From: FEN-1219 sp963728995
GTDB lineage: Bacteria > Pseudomonadota > Gammaproteobacteria > Steroidobacterales > Rariloculaceae
Length of the DNA stretch: 64,000 nucleotides
NCBI GenBank assembly: GCA_963728995.1
Contig: CAVSMD010000004.1
Location: 890,476 to 954,475 of the forward strand
Direction of reading: 5' to 3'
The notes under the pieces were generated by a model. That model saw only the letters and a program-made list of their open reading frames with translations. It did not search any database and was not told where the DNA came from. Positions 1 to 13,492 of this stretch are shown here, piece after piece. Each line of letters starts with the position of its first letter. Position 1 is the stretch's first letter. Position numbers and translations under genes: made by a program.

Positions 1-2
1 CC

Positions 3-1517
3 GGCGACGCCGTGAGTCTCGCGTTCCCGTTGCGACCGCGGCGCGTCGGCGTCACGGCTCCGGGGTGGGACGTCGCCGGCGTCGCCGACGGCCGGCTGCC
101 GTCCGGCACGCTCGAGCTCACGCGCCAGCGTAGCGCGGCCGGCGGTCAGCAGATCGGCGGCACCGTCTTTCCGCCGTTCGCGAGCGTCGTGCGCACGATC
201 ACCTTCGACATCGACTGGCGCGTGCGCACGACCGTGACGCGCGTGGCGCCCGCCACCGGCGCGTTCACGCTGCCGATCGAGCTGCTCATGAACGAGGCCG
301 TGCTGACCCCGGGCATCGACGTTGCAGCCGGTCGTGCGACGGTGGCGTTTGGCCCCGGCCAAGGCGAGGTGGCGTGGGAGTCGCGGTTGCCGACCGCCGA
401 GACGCTGACGCTGACGGCGCCGATGAACGCGTCCTGGTCGGAGAGCTGGCGCTTCGCCGTTGGCCAGATTTGGCACGCCGACTACGACGGCGTTCCGTCC
501 ACCGCACCGGAGGCGCCGGAGTCGTCGTTCTACGTGCCGGAATACTATCCGCGGCCGGGCGAGTCGCTGACCGTGAGCCTGCGCCGGCCGACACCGGCCA
601 GCGGCGATACGATCGCGTTCGACTCGGTCGACTATCGGCGCGAGGTCGGTGCACGCGCATCGCAATCGATGCTCGATCTCGAGTATCGCGCGACACGCGG
701 CGACGAGCGACGGCTCGCGCTGCCCGCAGGCAGCGCGCTCGAGAGCGTCGCGATCGACGGCACGATGGTCCCCCTGAAGCTCGATGACAACGTGCTCGGG
801 TTGCCGATCACCCCCGGCCGGCACGCGGTGGCGATCGTGTGGCGAGACGGGCGAGGGCCGAGTCTCGCGACGCATGTCGCGCCCGTCGACCTCGGCGGAG
901 GTGCGAGCAACGTCACCGCAACGCTGCGTCTTCCGGAGGATCGCTGGGTGCTGCTCGCCTTCGGTTCGCGCGTCGGCCCGGCCGTTCTGTATTGGCCCGA
1001 GCTCCTCGCGCTCGTCGTGATGGCCTTCGCGCTCGGCCGGCTCGCGCTGAGCCCGTTACGAACACACGAATGGCTGCTGCTCGGCTGGGGTCTCTCGACG
1101 TTCGCGTGGCCCGTGCTCGCGCTGTTCGCGGCGTGGGCGTTTGCGATGAGCGCGCGCGAGCGCATGGAGTGGCGACACTCGAACGGCCGCTTCAATGCGC
1201 TGCAGGTCGGTCTCGGCGCGCTGACGTTCGCGGCGCTCGCCGCGCTGCTCGGCGCGATTCCTTATGGCCTGCTCGGCCAACCGGACATGCAGATCGTCTC
1301 GCCGGTCGGATACGAACGGCTCGCGTGGTTCACGGATCGGATCGCGGGCGCGACACCGGATGCCGGCGTCGTGTCCGTGTCGATCTGGTTCTACAAGGCC
1401 GCGATGCTCGCCTGGGCGCTGTGGCTCAGCTTTCGCCTGCTGCGCTGGCTGCCGTGGGCCTGGCGGGCCTACAACCACGGCGGCCTCTGGCGCGGGCGTG
1501 TGCAAGCGCCGACGTGA
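3..1517 (+). CDS. Membrane protein of unknown function, 5' end outside window
   Basis: The frame is open to the left edge, so the true start probably lies upstream; the GTG at 12 is the first possible start seen. I do not recognise the family. The first ~320 residues look soluble and beta-rich. The C-terminal third has about four hydrophobic segments (residues ~325-345, 352-382, 395-425 and 455-485), so a large periplasmic or extracytoplasmic domain tethered by a C-terminal membrane domain is likely. It ends 46 bp from the convergent thiolase gene. It may belong with the kinase and lipoprotein genes downstream, but nothing in the sequence proves this. Confidence 0.7.
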   Translation, partial: GDAVSLAFPLRPRRVGVTAPGWDVAGVADGRLPSGTLELTRQRSAAGGQQIGGTVFPPFASVVRTITFDIDWRVRTTVTRVAPATGAFTLPIELLMNEAVLTPGIDVAAGRATVAFGPGQGEVAWESRLPTAETLTLTAPMNASWSESWRFAVGQIWHADYDGVPSTAPEAPESSFYVPEYYPRPGESLTVSLRRPTPASGDTIAFDSVDYRREVGARASQSMLDLEYRATRGDERRLALPAGSALESVAIDGTMVPLKLDDNVLGLPITPGRHAVAIVWRDGRGPSLATHVAPVDLGGGASNVTATLRLPEDRWVLLAFGSRVGPAVLYWPELLALVVMAFALGRLALSPLRTHEWLLLGWGLSTFAWPVLALFAAWAFAMSARERMEWRHSNGRFNALQVGLGALTFAALAALLGAIPYGLLGQPDMQIVSPVGYERLAWFTDRIAGATPDAGVVSVSIWFYKAAMLAWALWLSFRLLRWLPWAWRAYNHGGLWRGRVQAPT

Positions 1518-1562
1518 GCGCGACGCCGGGCGCCTAGCGCGGTCGAGCGATCGGCGTTGCGC

Positions 1563-2846
1563 TCAGGCCGCCTCGAGGATCGCCGTGACGCCCATGCCGC
1601 CGGCCGTGCAGACCGAGATCAGGCCGCGCCCGCGGCCGCGCTCGCGCAGCAGCTTCGCGAGCGTCGCCACGAGCCGCGTGCCCGTCGCCGCGAACGGATG
1701 ACCGACCGCCACGCTGCCGCCCTTTACGTTCAGCTTGCTCCGATCGATCGAGCCGAGCGGCCGATCACGCCCGAGCCGCTCGCGGCAGAACTGCTCGGAC
1801 TCCCAGGCCTTCAGCGTCGCGAGCGTCTGTGCTGCGAACGCCTCGTGGATCTCGTAGTAATCGAAGTCCTGCAGCGCGAGGTTCGCTTCCGCGAGCATCG
1901 TCGACACGGCATACGCGGGTGCCATCAGCAATCCCTCGCGCTTCACGAAATCGACCGCGGCCTCGCGCGCGTAAGTCAGATACGCCGCGATCGGCAGCGA
2001 GCGCTCGCGCGCCCACTGCTCGGAGCACAGCAGCACGGCCGAGGCGCCGTCCGTGAGGGGCGTGCTGTTGCCGGCCGTCAACGTGCCGCCCGGTCCCCGA
2101 TCGAAGACCGGCGGCAATTTCGCGAGCTTCTCGAGGCTCGTGTCGGTGCGAATGTTGTTGTCGCGCTTCACGCCGCGGAACTCGACGACCAGATCGTCGT
2201 AGAAGCCTTCCGCGTAAGCCTTGGCCGCGTTCAAGTGGCTCGCGAGTGCGAGTCGATCCTGCTCCTCGCGCGTCAAGTGCCACTGCTTCGCGGTGATCTC
2301 CATGCTCTCACCCATCGACAGTCCCGTGCGCGGCTCGACGACGGCCGGGAAGACGGGCTTGAAGTGCGACGGTCGCAATTTGAGCCATGGCTTCAGGCGG
2401 GCGCCGAGCGTCCGACCGCGAGCGCTCTCGAGCAACAGCAGGCGGTAGGCTTCGGGGTAGACGATCGGCAGATCGCTGATGCTGTCCGTGCCGCCGGCGA
2501 TACCGGCATCGATGAGCCCTAGGGAGATCTTGCTGCCGATCAGGATCGCGGCCGACAGGCTCGTGCCGCAGGCCCGCTGGATGTCGAAGGCGGGCGTCTC
2601 CGCGGCGAGCCCGGACGACAGCGTCGATTCACGGGCGAGGTTGAAATCGCGCGAATGCTTGATCACGGCGCCGAGCGATACGTCGCCAAGCGTCTGCCCT
2701 TCCAGCGCGTAGCGCGCGACGAGCGCGCGCAGCACGGCGGTCATCATCTCCTGATTCGAGCAACGCGCGTACGCCGTGTGGGCACGGCAGAAGGGGATCC
2801 GAACGCCGCCGACGATGGCAACGCGGCGGGCTGGCTGATTCCGCAT
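1563..2846 (-). CDS. Acetyl-CoA C-acyltransferase (FadI-like thiolase)
   Basis: A 427-residue thiolase expected to cleave 3-ketoacyl-CoA with CoA in beta-oxidation, or to condense acyl-CoAs. The nucleophilic cysteine is in RACGTS near residue 92, the catalytic histidine in HEAFAAQ near 340, the GHPFAATGTR motif near 385, and the second cysteine in CTAGGMG close to the C terminus. Length and the N-terminal RVAIVGGVRIPF fit the FadI/trifunctional-beta subgroup better than short biosynthetic thiolases. No FadJ-type partner lies next to it. It diverges from the lipoprotein gene at 2956, with a 109-bp shared upstream region. Confidence 0.9.
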   Translation of the reverse strand: MRNQPARRVAIVGGVRIPFCRAHTAYARCSNQEMMTAVLRALVARYALEGQTLGDVSLGAVIKHSRDFNLARESTLSSGLAAETPAFDIQRACGTSLSAAILIGSKISLGLIDAGIAGGTDSISDLPIVYPEAYRLLLLESARGRTLGARLKPWLKLRPSHFKPVFPAVVEPRTGLSMGESMEITAKQWHLTREEQDRLALASHLNAAKAYAEGFYDDLVVEFRGVKRDNNIRTDTSLEKLAKLPPVFDRGPGGTLTAGNSTPLTDGASAVLLCSEQWARERSLPIAAYLTYAREAAVDFVKREGLLMAPAYAVSTMLAEANLALQDFDYYEIHEAFAAQTLATLKAWESEQFCRERLGRDRPLGSIDRSKLNVKGGSVAVGHPFAATGTRLVATLAKLLRERGRGRGLISVCTAGGMGVTAILEAA

Positions 2847-2955
2847 CGAGAGCGCTCCGGGCGAGACGACGCCAGCAGTATAAGCGGGTCGCCGTTGATC
2901 GCGCTGCCGGTACTGCGTCGTGTTATTGGTCCGTGTGCCCCCCTAGAATGCCCTC

Positions 2956-3450
2956 ATGAAGGTATCGCGACTGGCGGCAACGCTCGCGCTGCTCACGCTG
3001 GCGGCGTGCGGCACCACCGATCCCACGGGCGCGATTCGCGCGCGGCTTGCCGATGCGCAGCGTGCGGCCGAAGCGCGCAATACGGGGTTCTTCCGCGACC
3101 TGCTGGCGAGCAGTTATCGTGACAATCGGGGCAACGACCGCGCGGCGGCGATTCAGCTCGTGCGCGGATTCTTCCTGGCCAATCAGAAAATCGAGATCGT
3201 GAGTCGTGTCGACGAGGTTGAGCTCGAGGGCGCCGACCGCCAGGGAGGGGAGTGCCGGGCAGCGCAGGAGCGGTGCCTGGCCGACGCCGCGCGTGCCGTG
3301 GTGCACGCCGGCCTCGTCGGTCAGCGCGCGGGCGCCGCCGCGCTCGGCGGACTGCACGGCGATTTGTACCGCTTCGAGCTCGAGCTCGTGAACGAGAGCG
3401 GTGAGTGGCGCATCATTGGCGCGAAGTGGCAACGCGCGATCGGAGAGTGA
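2956..3450 (+). CDS. Small lipoprotein, possibly NTF2-like
   Basis: A 164-residue protein with a lipoprotein signal peptide: basic start, hydrophobic core, then the lipobox LAAC at about residue 19. The mature part alternates helices and strands and ends in a segment around GEWRIIGAKWQR. This resembles the last strands of NTF2/SnoaL-like folds, but the family match is an inference. It is followed after one base by the LEA-like gene at 3452, so the two are almost certainly co-transcribed. Likely location is the inner or outer membrane facing the periplasm. Function unknown. Confidence 0.7.
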   Translation: MKVSRLAATLALLTLAACGTTDPTGAIRARLADAQRAAEARNTGFFRDLLASSYRDNRGNDRAAAIQLVRGFFLANQKIEIVSRVDEVELEGADRQGGECRAAQERCLADAARAVVHAGLVGQRAGAAALGGLHGDLYRFELELVNESGEWRIIGAKWQRAIGE

Positions 3451-3451
3451 G

Positions 3452-3922
3452 ATGCGGAGTTTGATGAGCCTGTGCGTGCTCGCCTGCCTTTTGAGCCAGC
3501 CGGCAGTGGCCGGCAAGCGAGCGCCGCTCGCACCGCCGCGCGTCTCGGTGCAGACGTTGGCGGCGCTCCCCGCGTCGACGCCCCAGCGTTTCCGGGTCAC
3601 GCTGCTGATCGACAACGTGAACACCGAGCCCATGATCATCAGGACGATCGAGTTCAAGCTGCGGCTCGCGAACGAAGGCATCCTCGACGGCGACACCGCG
3701 GTGCCCGTGTCGATCGGGCCGCTCGACCGGCAGACTCTGACGCTCGACCTGCACAGCGACATCGTGTCGTCGCTGTCGCGGCTCATGGCGTTCGTGCGCG
3801 GACCCGACAACAGCCTGTCGTACGAGCTCTACGGGAAGGTCACGCTCGGCCGCCGGCTCAAGGACGTCATGCCGTTCGCCTTCAGCGGTGACGTGCCGCT
3901 GACGACGATCGCGGAGCGCTAG
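3452..3922 (+). CDS. LEA type 2 family (LEA14-like) exported protein
   Basis: A 156-residue protein starting at the ATG one base after the upstream lipoprotein stop; in-frame codons further upstream overlap that gene and are unlikely. Residues ~1-20 form a cleavable signal peptide ending PAVAG. The rest matches the LEA14/WHy pattern: a beta-sandwich with RVTLLIDNVNTEPM early and an L-Y-G-K-V-T-L strand late. Such domains are associated with stress protection in plants and are common, but poorly characterised, as exported domains in proteobacteria. The stop codon overlaps the first bases of the inverted-repeat element at 3921. Confidence 0.75.
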   Translation: MRSLMSLCVLACLLSQPAVAGKRAPLAPPRVSVQTLAALPASTPQRFRVTLLIDNVNTEPMIIRTIEFKLRLANEGILDGDTAVPVSIGPLDRQTLTLDLHSDIVSSLSRLMAFVRGPDNSLSYELYGKVTLGRRLKDVMPFAFSGDVPLTTIAER

Positions 3923-4066
3923 GGAACCTCTGCACAGGCGCCGTGGTGGATGCGATGCAAGGCGAAAAGCGATTCGAAAGCGCAGCGTACACGGCAGTAC
4001 GTGAGCATTTCGAATCGATTTTCAACGCCGCAGCGCGCCGCCACGGCCCCTGTGCAGAGGTTCCCT
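3921..4066. repeat. 146-bp palindromic repeat element (REP/MITE-like)
   Basis: The element is bounded by a perfect 18-bp inverted repeat: agggaacctctgcacagg at 3921-3938 and its exact complement at 4049-4066. Inside, the arms continue to pair imperfectly (ggcgccgtgg/ccacggc, gattcgaaa/tttcgaatc, cagcgtac/gtacgtgagc), so the whole unit could fold into one long hairpin. It encodes nothing. The structure fits a chromosomal palindromic repeat or a miniature transposable element. No second copy is visible in this window. Confidence 0.8.
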
Positions 4067-4076
4067 AGCCTAGGCC

Positions 4077-6155
4077 GTGTCGCTGCGGCTCCAACTGCTG
4101 CTGTTCGGGCTGCTGACACTCGTTCTGCCGTGGATCGGCCTCAAGTACGTCCGGGAGATGGAAGGGGCGCTGCGCGGGGGGCTCGAGCAATCGTTGCTGG
4201 CGGCGGCGACGACCGTCGCGACGACGCTCGAGGATCAGGGCACGCCACTGTGCGCGCCGCCGCCGTGCGCAGCGCCTGCGGCAGGGCGCGGGACGCCGAT
4301 CTATGCCATGCCGCTCGCCGTGGAGCCGAGCATCGACGGTGTTCGCAGCGACGACTGGAACGGCGGCGGCGATGCGCCGCTCACGCTGTCGGGCGGGCAG
4401 CGGCTCTATGCCGGAGTCTATGGGCGCTTCGCCTATCTGTTCGTCGCGGTGCCGGACCGCGATCTGGTATATCAGCGAGTGCCCGGGGAGATGCCGTACG
4501 GTGACCGCGTCGCGCTGGCGCTCGAGCCCGCGGCGGGGGCGGTTCGCTGGTTGCTGCTGAACACGGCGGCCCCGGGCGCGTTCCGCGCGCAAGAGACGAG
4601 CCCCGAGCGGTTCGAGCCCACCGAAGCCTACGATGCGCGCGTAATCGGCGCGTGGCAGGAGACGGCGACGGGCTACTCGCTCGAAGTGCGCGTGCCGCTG
4701 AATCTGATCGGGGCTTCGCTCGGCGTCGGGGTGATCGGCGTCGATCACGCCGGCAGCGGGGATTACGCCGTGACGCTCGCGGCGACGTGGGACGACGCGA
4801 GCGACGCGCCCGGCCGATTCATCTATCAGCGGCCGGAGCTCAAGGCGCTGCTCGGTCAGTTCGCGCGGCGGGGTGGCCGGTTCCGCATTCTCGACGCGGA
4901 CGGCTGGGTCATGTCCGCTGCCGGCAGCGTCGAGCCGCGCGCAACTGAACGTCCCGCCGCGAGCCTGATCGCGGAGCTATTTCGCTGGTTGCTGCAACGC
5001 GACGATCCGCCGTATCCCGTCGAGCAGCCCGCTGGGCGCGTCGCGGATCCGACGCTGCGCGAAGCCCTGACGGGACGCAGCGCCACGACGTGGTATGGCA
5101 GCGGCCCCAATCGAGAAGCGATCGTCGCGGCCGCCGTCCCGATCATCGGCCCCACCGGTCCGCGCGGGGCCGTGCTGTTCGAGCAGGCCAGCGACCCGAT
5201 CCTGACCCTGACGAATCGCGCGCTCGTGCGCCTGGTGACGTTCACGTTGCTCGCGACGGTGATCGTGGGGCTCGGGCTGCTCGGCTACGCGACCTGGCTG
5301 TCTCTGCGCGTGCGCCGGCTCGCGCACGCCGCCGAGACGGCGCTCGGGCCGCACGGCGAGCTGCGGACGCGCATGCCGGGCACGGTCGCGAGCGATGAGC
5401 TCGGCGTGCTCGCGCGCAGTTTCTCGAAGCTGCTCGAGCGACTGCGGGAGCACACGGAGTATCTGCGCACGCTCGCCGGCAAGCTGTCGCACGAGCTCAG
5501 GACACCGCTCGCGGTCGTGACGACGTCGCTCGACAATCTCGAGCACGAGATCAAGAGCGGCGCAGCCGACGACTATCTGAAGCGCCTCCGCGAGGGCACG
5601 CGGCGGCTCGACGCGATCCTGGCCGCGATGAGCGAGGCCACGCAGCTCGAGCAAGCGATTCAGGACACCGTGGCGGAGCCCATCGACCTGAAGGCCGTCG
5701 TCGAGTCGTGTTGCCGCGCGTATCGGGATGTGTACCCGCAGCGGGAGATAGCCTACAGCTGCGCGGTGGCGGCGACCGAGATCGTCGGCTCCGGCGAGCT
5801 GATCGCACAGCTGCTCGACAAGCTCGTCGACAACGGCGTGAGCTTCAGTCCCGCCGGCAGTCGCATCGACGTCGCGATCACGGAGTCCGGGCGCGAGCTC
5901 GTATTGGCCGTGACAAACCAGGGGTCGACGCTGCCGGCCAAGATGCGCCAGCGCCTGTTCGACTCGCTGGTATCGATCCGCGAGCAGCGGGACGGTCGGC
6001 CGCATCTAGGGCTCGGCCTGCACGTGGTCGCGCTCGTGGCCGCGTTCCATGAGGGGCGCTGCGAAGCCGACGATCTACCCGATGGCAGCGGCGTGGTGTT
6101 TCGCGTCTGGTTCCCGCGGCGCGCCGCGGCGACTCTGGACCGACCGCCTCGCTGA
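4077..6155 (+). CDS. pdsS: Sensor histidine kinase, dedicated-sortase-system type (PdsS-like)
   Basis: A 692-residue membrane kinase. There is one N-terminal membrane segment (~5-25), a ~350-residue periplasmic sensor region, a second membrane segment (~380-408), a HAMP-like linker, the phosphoacceptor box LSHELRTPL near residue 475, and a C-terminal HATPase region with the N-box asparagine in LVDNG near 583. The G1 box reads VTNQG rather than D-x-G-x-G, so nucleotide binding may be atypical. N-terminal layout and sensor style match, from memory, the kinase family that accompanies sortases in marine proteobacteria. Its likely partner regulator is at 12661, beyond gltBD. The GTG start follows the palindromic repeat directly and has no clear ribosome site, so the start is uncertain. 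Confidence 0.7.
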   Translation: MSLRLQLLLFGLLTLVLPWIGLKYVREMEGALRGGLEQSLLAAATTVATTLEDQGTPLCAPPPCAAPAAGRGTPIYAMPLAVEPSIDGVRSDDWNGGGDAPLTLSGGQRLYAGVYGRFAYLFVAVPDRDLVYQRVPGEMPYGDRVALALEPAAGAVRWLLLNTAAPGAFRAQETSPERFEPTEAYDARVIGAWQETATGYSLEVRVPLNLIGASLGVGVIGVDHAGSGDYAVTLAATWDDASDAPGRFIYQRPELKALLGQFARRGGRFRILDADGWVMSAAGSVEPRATERPAASLIAELFRWLLQRDDPPYPVEQPAGRVADPTLREALTGRSATTWYGSGPNREAIVAAAVPIIGPTGPRGAVLFEQASDPILTLTNRALVRLVTFTLLATVIVGLGLLGYATWLSLRVRRLAHAAETALGPHGELRTRMPGTVASDELGVLARSFSKLLERLREHTEYLRTLAGKLSHELRTPLAVVTTSLDNLEHEIKSGAADDYLKRLREGTRRLDAILAAMSEATQLEQAIQDTVAEPIDLKAVVESCCRAYRDVYPQREIAYSCAVAATEIVGSGELIAQLLDKLVDNGVSFSPAGSRIDVAITESGRELVLAVTNQGSTLPAKMRQRLFDSLVSIREQRDGRPHLGLGLHVVALVAAFHEGRCEADDLPDGSGVVFRVWFPRRAAATLDRPPR

Positions 6156-6159
6156 GACG

Positions 6160-7650
6160 TCAGCTCGTGGCGCCGCCGAGCGTGAGCTTCGGGGCGGGCA
6201 GCAGGCTGGCGCCCGTCAGGAACTCATCGACGGCCCGGGCGGCGCCGCGGCCTTCGTTGATGGCCCACACTACGAGCGATTGCCCGCGACGGCAGTCGCC
6301 GGCCGCGAACACGCCGGGCTGGCTCGTGGCGAACGCGCCGTGCGCGGCGCGGTAATTGGAGCGTGCGTCGCGCTCCACGCCGAGCGCTTCCGCCAGGTAG
6401 GCCTCCGGGCCGAGGAAGCCCATGGCCAGCAACACGAGATCGGCGTCCAGCGTCTGATCGGTGCCGGGAATCTCGACCATCTTCGGGGGGCCGCCGTCGC
6501 GCTGCCATTCGATGCGCGCGATCCGCACCGACGCGACACCGCCGTCGCGGCCGCCGAAGTCTTTCGAGACGACGGCATACGAGCGCGGATCCGCCCCGAA
6601 CCGCACGATCGACTCCTCGTGGGCGTAGTCCGTGCGGCGGATCTTTGGCCACAGCGGCCATGGGTTGTCCGCGGCGCGCTTCTCGGGCGGCTCGTCGAGC
6701 AACTCGAGGTTGATCAGGCTCTTGCAACCATGGCGCAGCGACGTGCCGATGCAATCCGCGCCCGTGTCGCCGCCGCCGATCACGACGACCCGCTTGTCCT
6801 TGGCGCTGATGTACTGGCCATCCGCGAGGTTGCTGCTCAAGAAGCTCCGAGTGTTGGCGGTCAAGAACTCCATGGCGAAATGCACGCCGCGCAGCTCTCG
6901 GCCCGGGATCGCAAGGTCGCGCGCGTTGGTCGCGCCCGTGGCGAGCAGCACGGCGTCGTGCTCCGTCTTCAGCTTCGCGGCGTCGACGTTGCGGCCGACG
7001 TCGGCATTCACGACGAACTCGATGCCCGACGCGCGCAGCAGATCGACGCGCCGATTCACGACTTCCTTGTCGAGCTTCATGTTCGGGATGCCGTACATCA
7101 GCAAACCGCCGATCCGATCGGCCCGCTCGTACACGGTGACCTGGTGACCGACCTTGTTCAGCTGGTCGGCGGCCGCGAGGCCCGCGGGCCCCGAGCCGAC
7201 GATCGCGACACGTTTGCCGCTGCGGGCGGCGGGCACATGCGGGCGGACCCAGCCGTTGGCAAAGCCGCGGTCGATGATCGCGTTCTCGATGTTCTTGATC
7301 GTGACGGCCGGGTCCGTGATGCCGAGCACGCACGCACCTTCGCACGGGGCCGGGCACGTGCGGCCGGTGAACTCGGGGAAGTTGTTCGTCTTGTGCAGCC
7401 GGTCGAGCGCGTCGCGCCAGCGACCCTGGTAGACGAGATCGTTCCATTCCGGGATCAGGTTGTCGATCGGGCAACCGTTCTCGGACTGGCAGAACGGCAC
7501 GCCGCAATCCATGCAGCGGGCGCCCTGATTGCGCAGGTGCTTGTCCTCGGGCACCGAAAAAATCTCGCGGAAGTCGCCGATACGCTCGGCCGCGTCCCGG
7601 TACGGGACGCTCTTCTTCGGATACTCCATGAAGCCGGTAGGCTTACCCAT
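6160..7650 (-). CDS. gltD: Glutamate synthase [NADPH] small subunit
   Basis: A 496-residue subunit that passes electrons from NADPH through FAD and iron-sulfur centres to the large subunit, which makes two glutamates from glutamine and 2-oxoglutarate. The N-terminal cysteine cluster is visible (CMDCGVPFC, then CPAPCEGAC, residues ~46-110). It is followed by the FAD motif GSGPAGLAAA near 152 and the NADPH-site motif GGGDTGADC near 300. Length is normal. It lies 30 bp after gltB in the same operon and ends 4 bp from the convergent kinase gene stop. Confidence 0.97.
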   Translation of the reverse strand: MGKPTGFMEYPKKSVPYRDAAERIGDFREIFSVPEDKHLRNQGARCMDCGVPFCQSENGCPIDNLIPEWNDLVYQGRWRDALDRLHKTNNFPEFTGRTCPAPCEGACVLGITDPAVTIKNIENAIIDRGFANGWVRPHVPAARSGKRVAIVGSGPAGLAAADQLNKVGHQVTVYERADRIGGLLMYGIPNMKLDKEVVNRRVDLLRASGIEFVVNADVGRNVDAAKLKTEHDAVLLATGATNARDLAIPGRELRGVHFAMEFLTANTRSFLSSNLADGQYISAKDKRVVVIGGGDTGADCIGTSLRHGCKSLINLELLDEPPEKRAADNPWPLWPKIRRTDYAHEESIVRFGADPRSYAVVSKDFGGRDGGVASVRIARIEWQRDGGPPKMVEIPGTDQTLDADLVLLAMGFLGPEAYLAEALGVERDARSNYRAAHGAFATSQPGVFAAGDCRRGQSLVVWAINEGRGAARAVDEFLTGASLLPAPKLTLGGATS

Positions 7651-7680
7651 GATCTCTCGACCAGTCCTTTGTTCTAGTTC

Positions 7681-12365
<4,685 letters not shown>

Positions 12366-12607
12366 GCCGTTCCTTCATCGCGGGGGCGTCCTCGGGACCG
12401 TTACCCCCGGTGTTATCGCTGCGGCCCTCGCCTTGTCGTTGCACCTGCAGTCGTGGTTCTACAAAGCGGTAGCCGTATGGCTCCGCTTGCTGAGTTCTTG
12501 TTAGCTGGCTGGCAGTGTGTCGATGCGGGACCTGTCAAGCCGGCGGCCAATCGATCTGCCGCGGAGGGGCCCTCATCAAGGACCGGAGCAGGCCTGTGCC
12601 ATCATCA

Positions 12608-12637
12608 ACTATATGAAACGCCGGATTGTCGCGTCAA
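12608..12637 (-). promoter_or_regulatory. Candidate sigma-70 promoter for gltBD
   Basis: On the minus strand the hexamer TTGACG (12637-12632) is followed by 18 bp and TATAGT (12613-12608), close to both consensus boxes. It points towards gltB, about 240 bp upstream of the gltB start, in the gap after the response regulator gene. The long leader leaves room for further control. No experimental support. Confidence 0.5.
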
Positions 12638-12660
12638 TCATGGGATTGCACCGAAACGGC

Positions 12661-13359
12661 TCAGCCGGCCTGCCATCGGTAACCCATGCCGTACACCGTC
12701 TGGATCGCCTCGAACGCTGCGTCCGCGGCCAGAAATTTCGCGCGGATGCGCTTGATCTGGGAGGTCACGGTGCCATCGTCGAGCACGACGTTCGCCGCGG
12801 TCATGAGCTGCTCCCGGCTGCGCACGTGGCCCGGATGCAGCGCGAGCGCGTGCACCACCCAGAATTCCGTTACGGTCAACGGCACCGCCTGTCCCTTCCA
12901 GAGGACGCTCATCCGGTCGCGGTCGAGCGTGAGGGAGCCCTGCTCGAGCAGCTCGCCCGCGTCGCCGGTCGAGCGCAGCGCCTCCACGCGGCGAAACAGC
13001 GCGGCGACGCGCGCCAAGAGGTGCTCCAGGCTCGTTCGCTTCGTCAGATAGTCGTCCGCGCCGAGCCGCAAGCCGGAGACGGCATCGATCTCGCTCTCGC
13101 GCGCGGTCAGGAAGATGATCGGCAGCTGGGCCGACCGCGCTCGCAGCTCGCGACATAGCTCGAAGCCGCCTTCGACCTCCGTGGCCAGCGTGACGTCGAT
13201 GATCACGAGGTCGGGAAAACGGCTCGCGAAGCCCGCGAGCGCTTCCAGGCGGGTGCCGTAGCCGACGACCCGGTACCCTTGGCGGCGCAGGCCGGCGAGA
13301 TAGTTGTCGCGGATGGCGACGTCGTCCTCGACGACGGCTACGAGCTTGCCTGCCGACAT
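12661..13359 (-). CDS. pdsR: Response regulator, dedicated-sortase-system type (PdsR-like)
   Basis: A 232-residue OmpR-like regulator. The receiver domain (1-120) has the acidic pair EDD at 11-13, the phosphorylation aspartate in VIIDVTLA near 54 and the lysine in DDYLTK near 105. The C-terminal winged helix (~135-232) ends in a typical GMGYRW. The phrases GGFELCREL and VSGLRLGADDYLTK match, from memory, the regulator family paired with dedicated sortase kinases (TIGR03787 type). Its probable kinase is at 4077, separated by gltBD. It is divergent from the OmpA-family lipoprotein gene at 13493, a plausible target, since related systems carry an OmpA-family member (PdsO). Confidence 0.75.
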   Translation of the reverse strand: MSAGKLVAVVEDDVAIRDNYLAGLRRQGYRVVGYGTRLEALAGFASRFPDLVIIDVTLATEVEGGFELCRELRARSAQLPIIFLTARESEIDAVSGLRLGADDYLTKRTSLEHLLARVAALFRRVEALRSTGDAGELLEQGSLTLDRDRMSVLWKGQAVPLTVTEFWVVHALALHPGHVRSREQLMTAANVVLDDGTVTSQIKRIRAKFLAADAAFEAIQTVYGMGYRWQAG

Positions 13360-13492
13360 TCAGCTTCGGGGGCGTCGGCGCAGCTGTCGTGCCGAACCCT
13401 TTCCTGTATCGTTTTCAGAAGCCAAGTCACGTTTCGTTCAGATCGAGCTTGGCATCATAACGCCGCGGATTGGGAGTGCCAGGAGGGTAGCC

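Noticed and set aside
632..1195. Long antisense open frames over the first gene and throughout the GC-rich coding regions
   Set aside because: They mirror codon bias of the real genes on the opposite strand and have no family features or ribosome sites.
13380..13420. Sigma-E-like boxes (gaaccc, then tcaga) upstream of the OmpA lipoprotein gene
   Set aside because: Only partial match to the GAACTT/TCTGA consensus; not strong enough to annotate.
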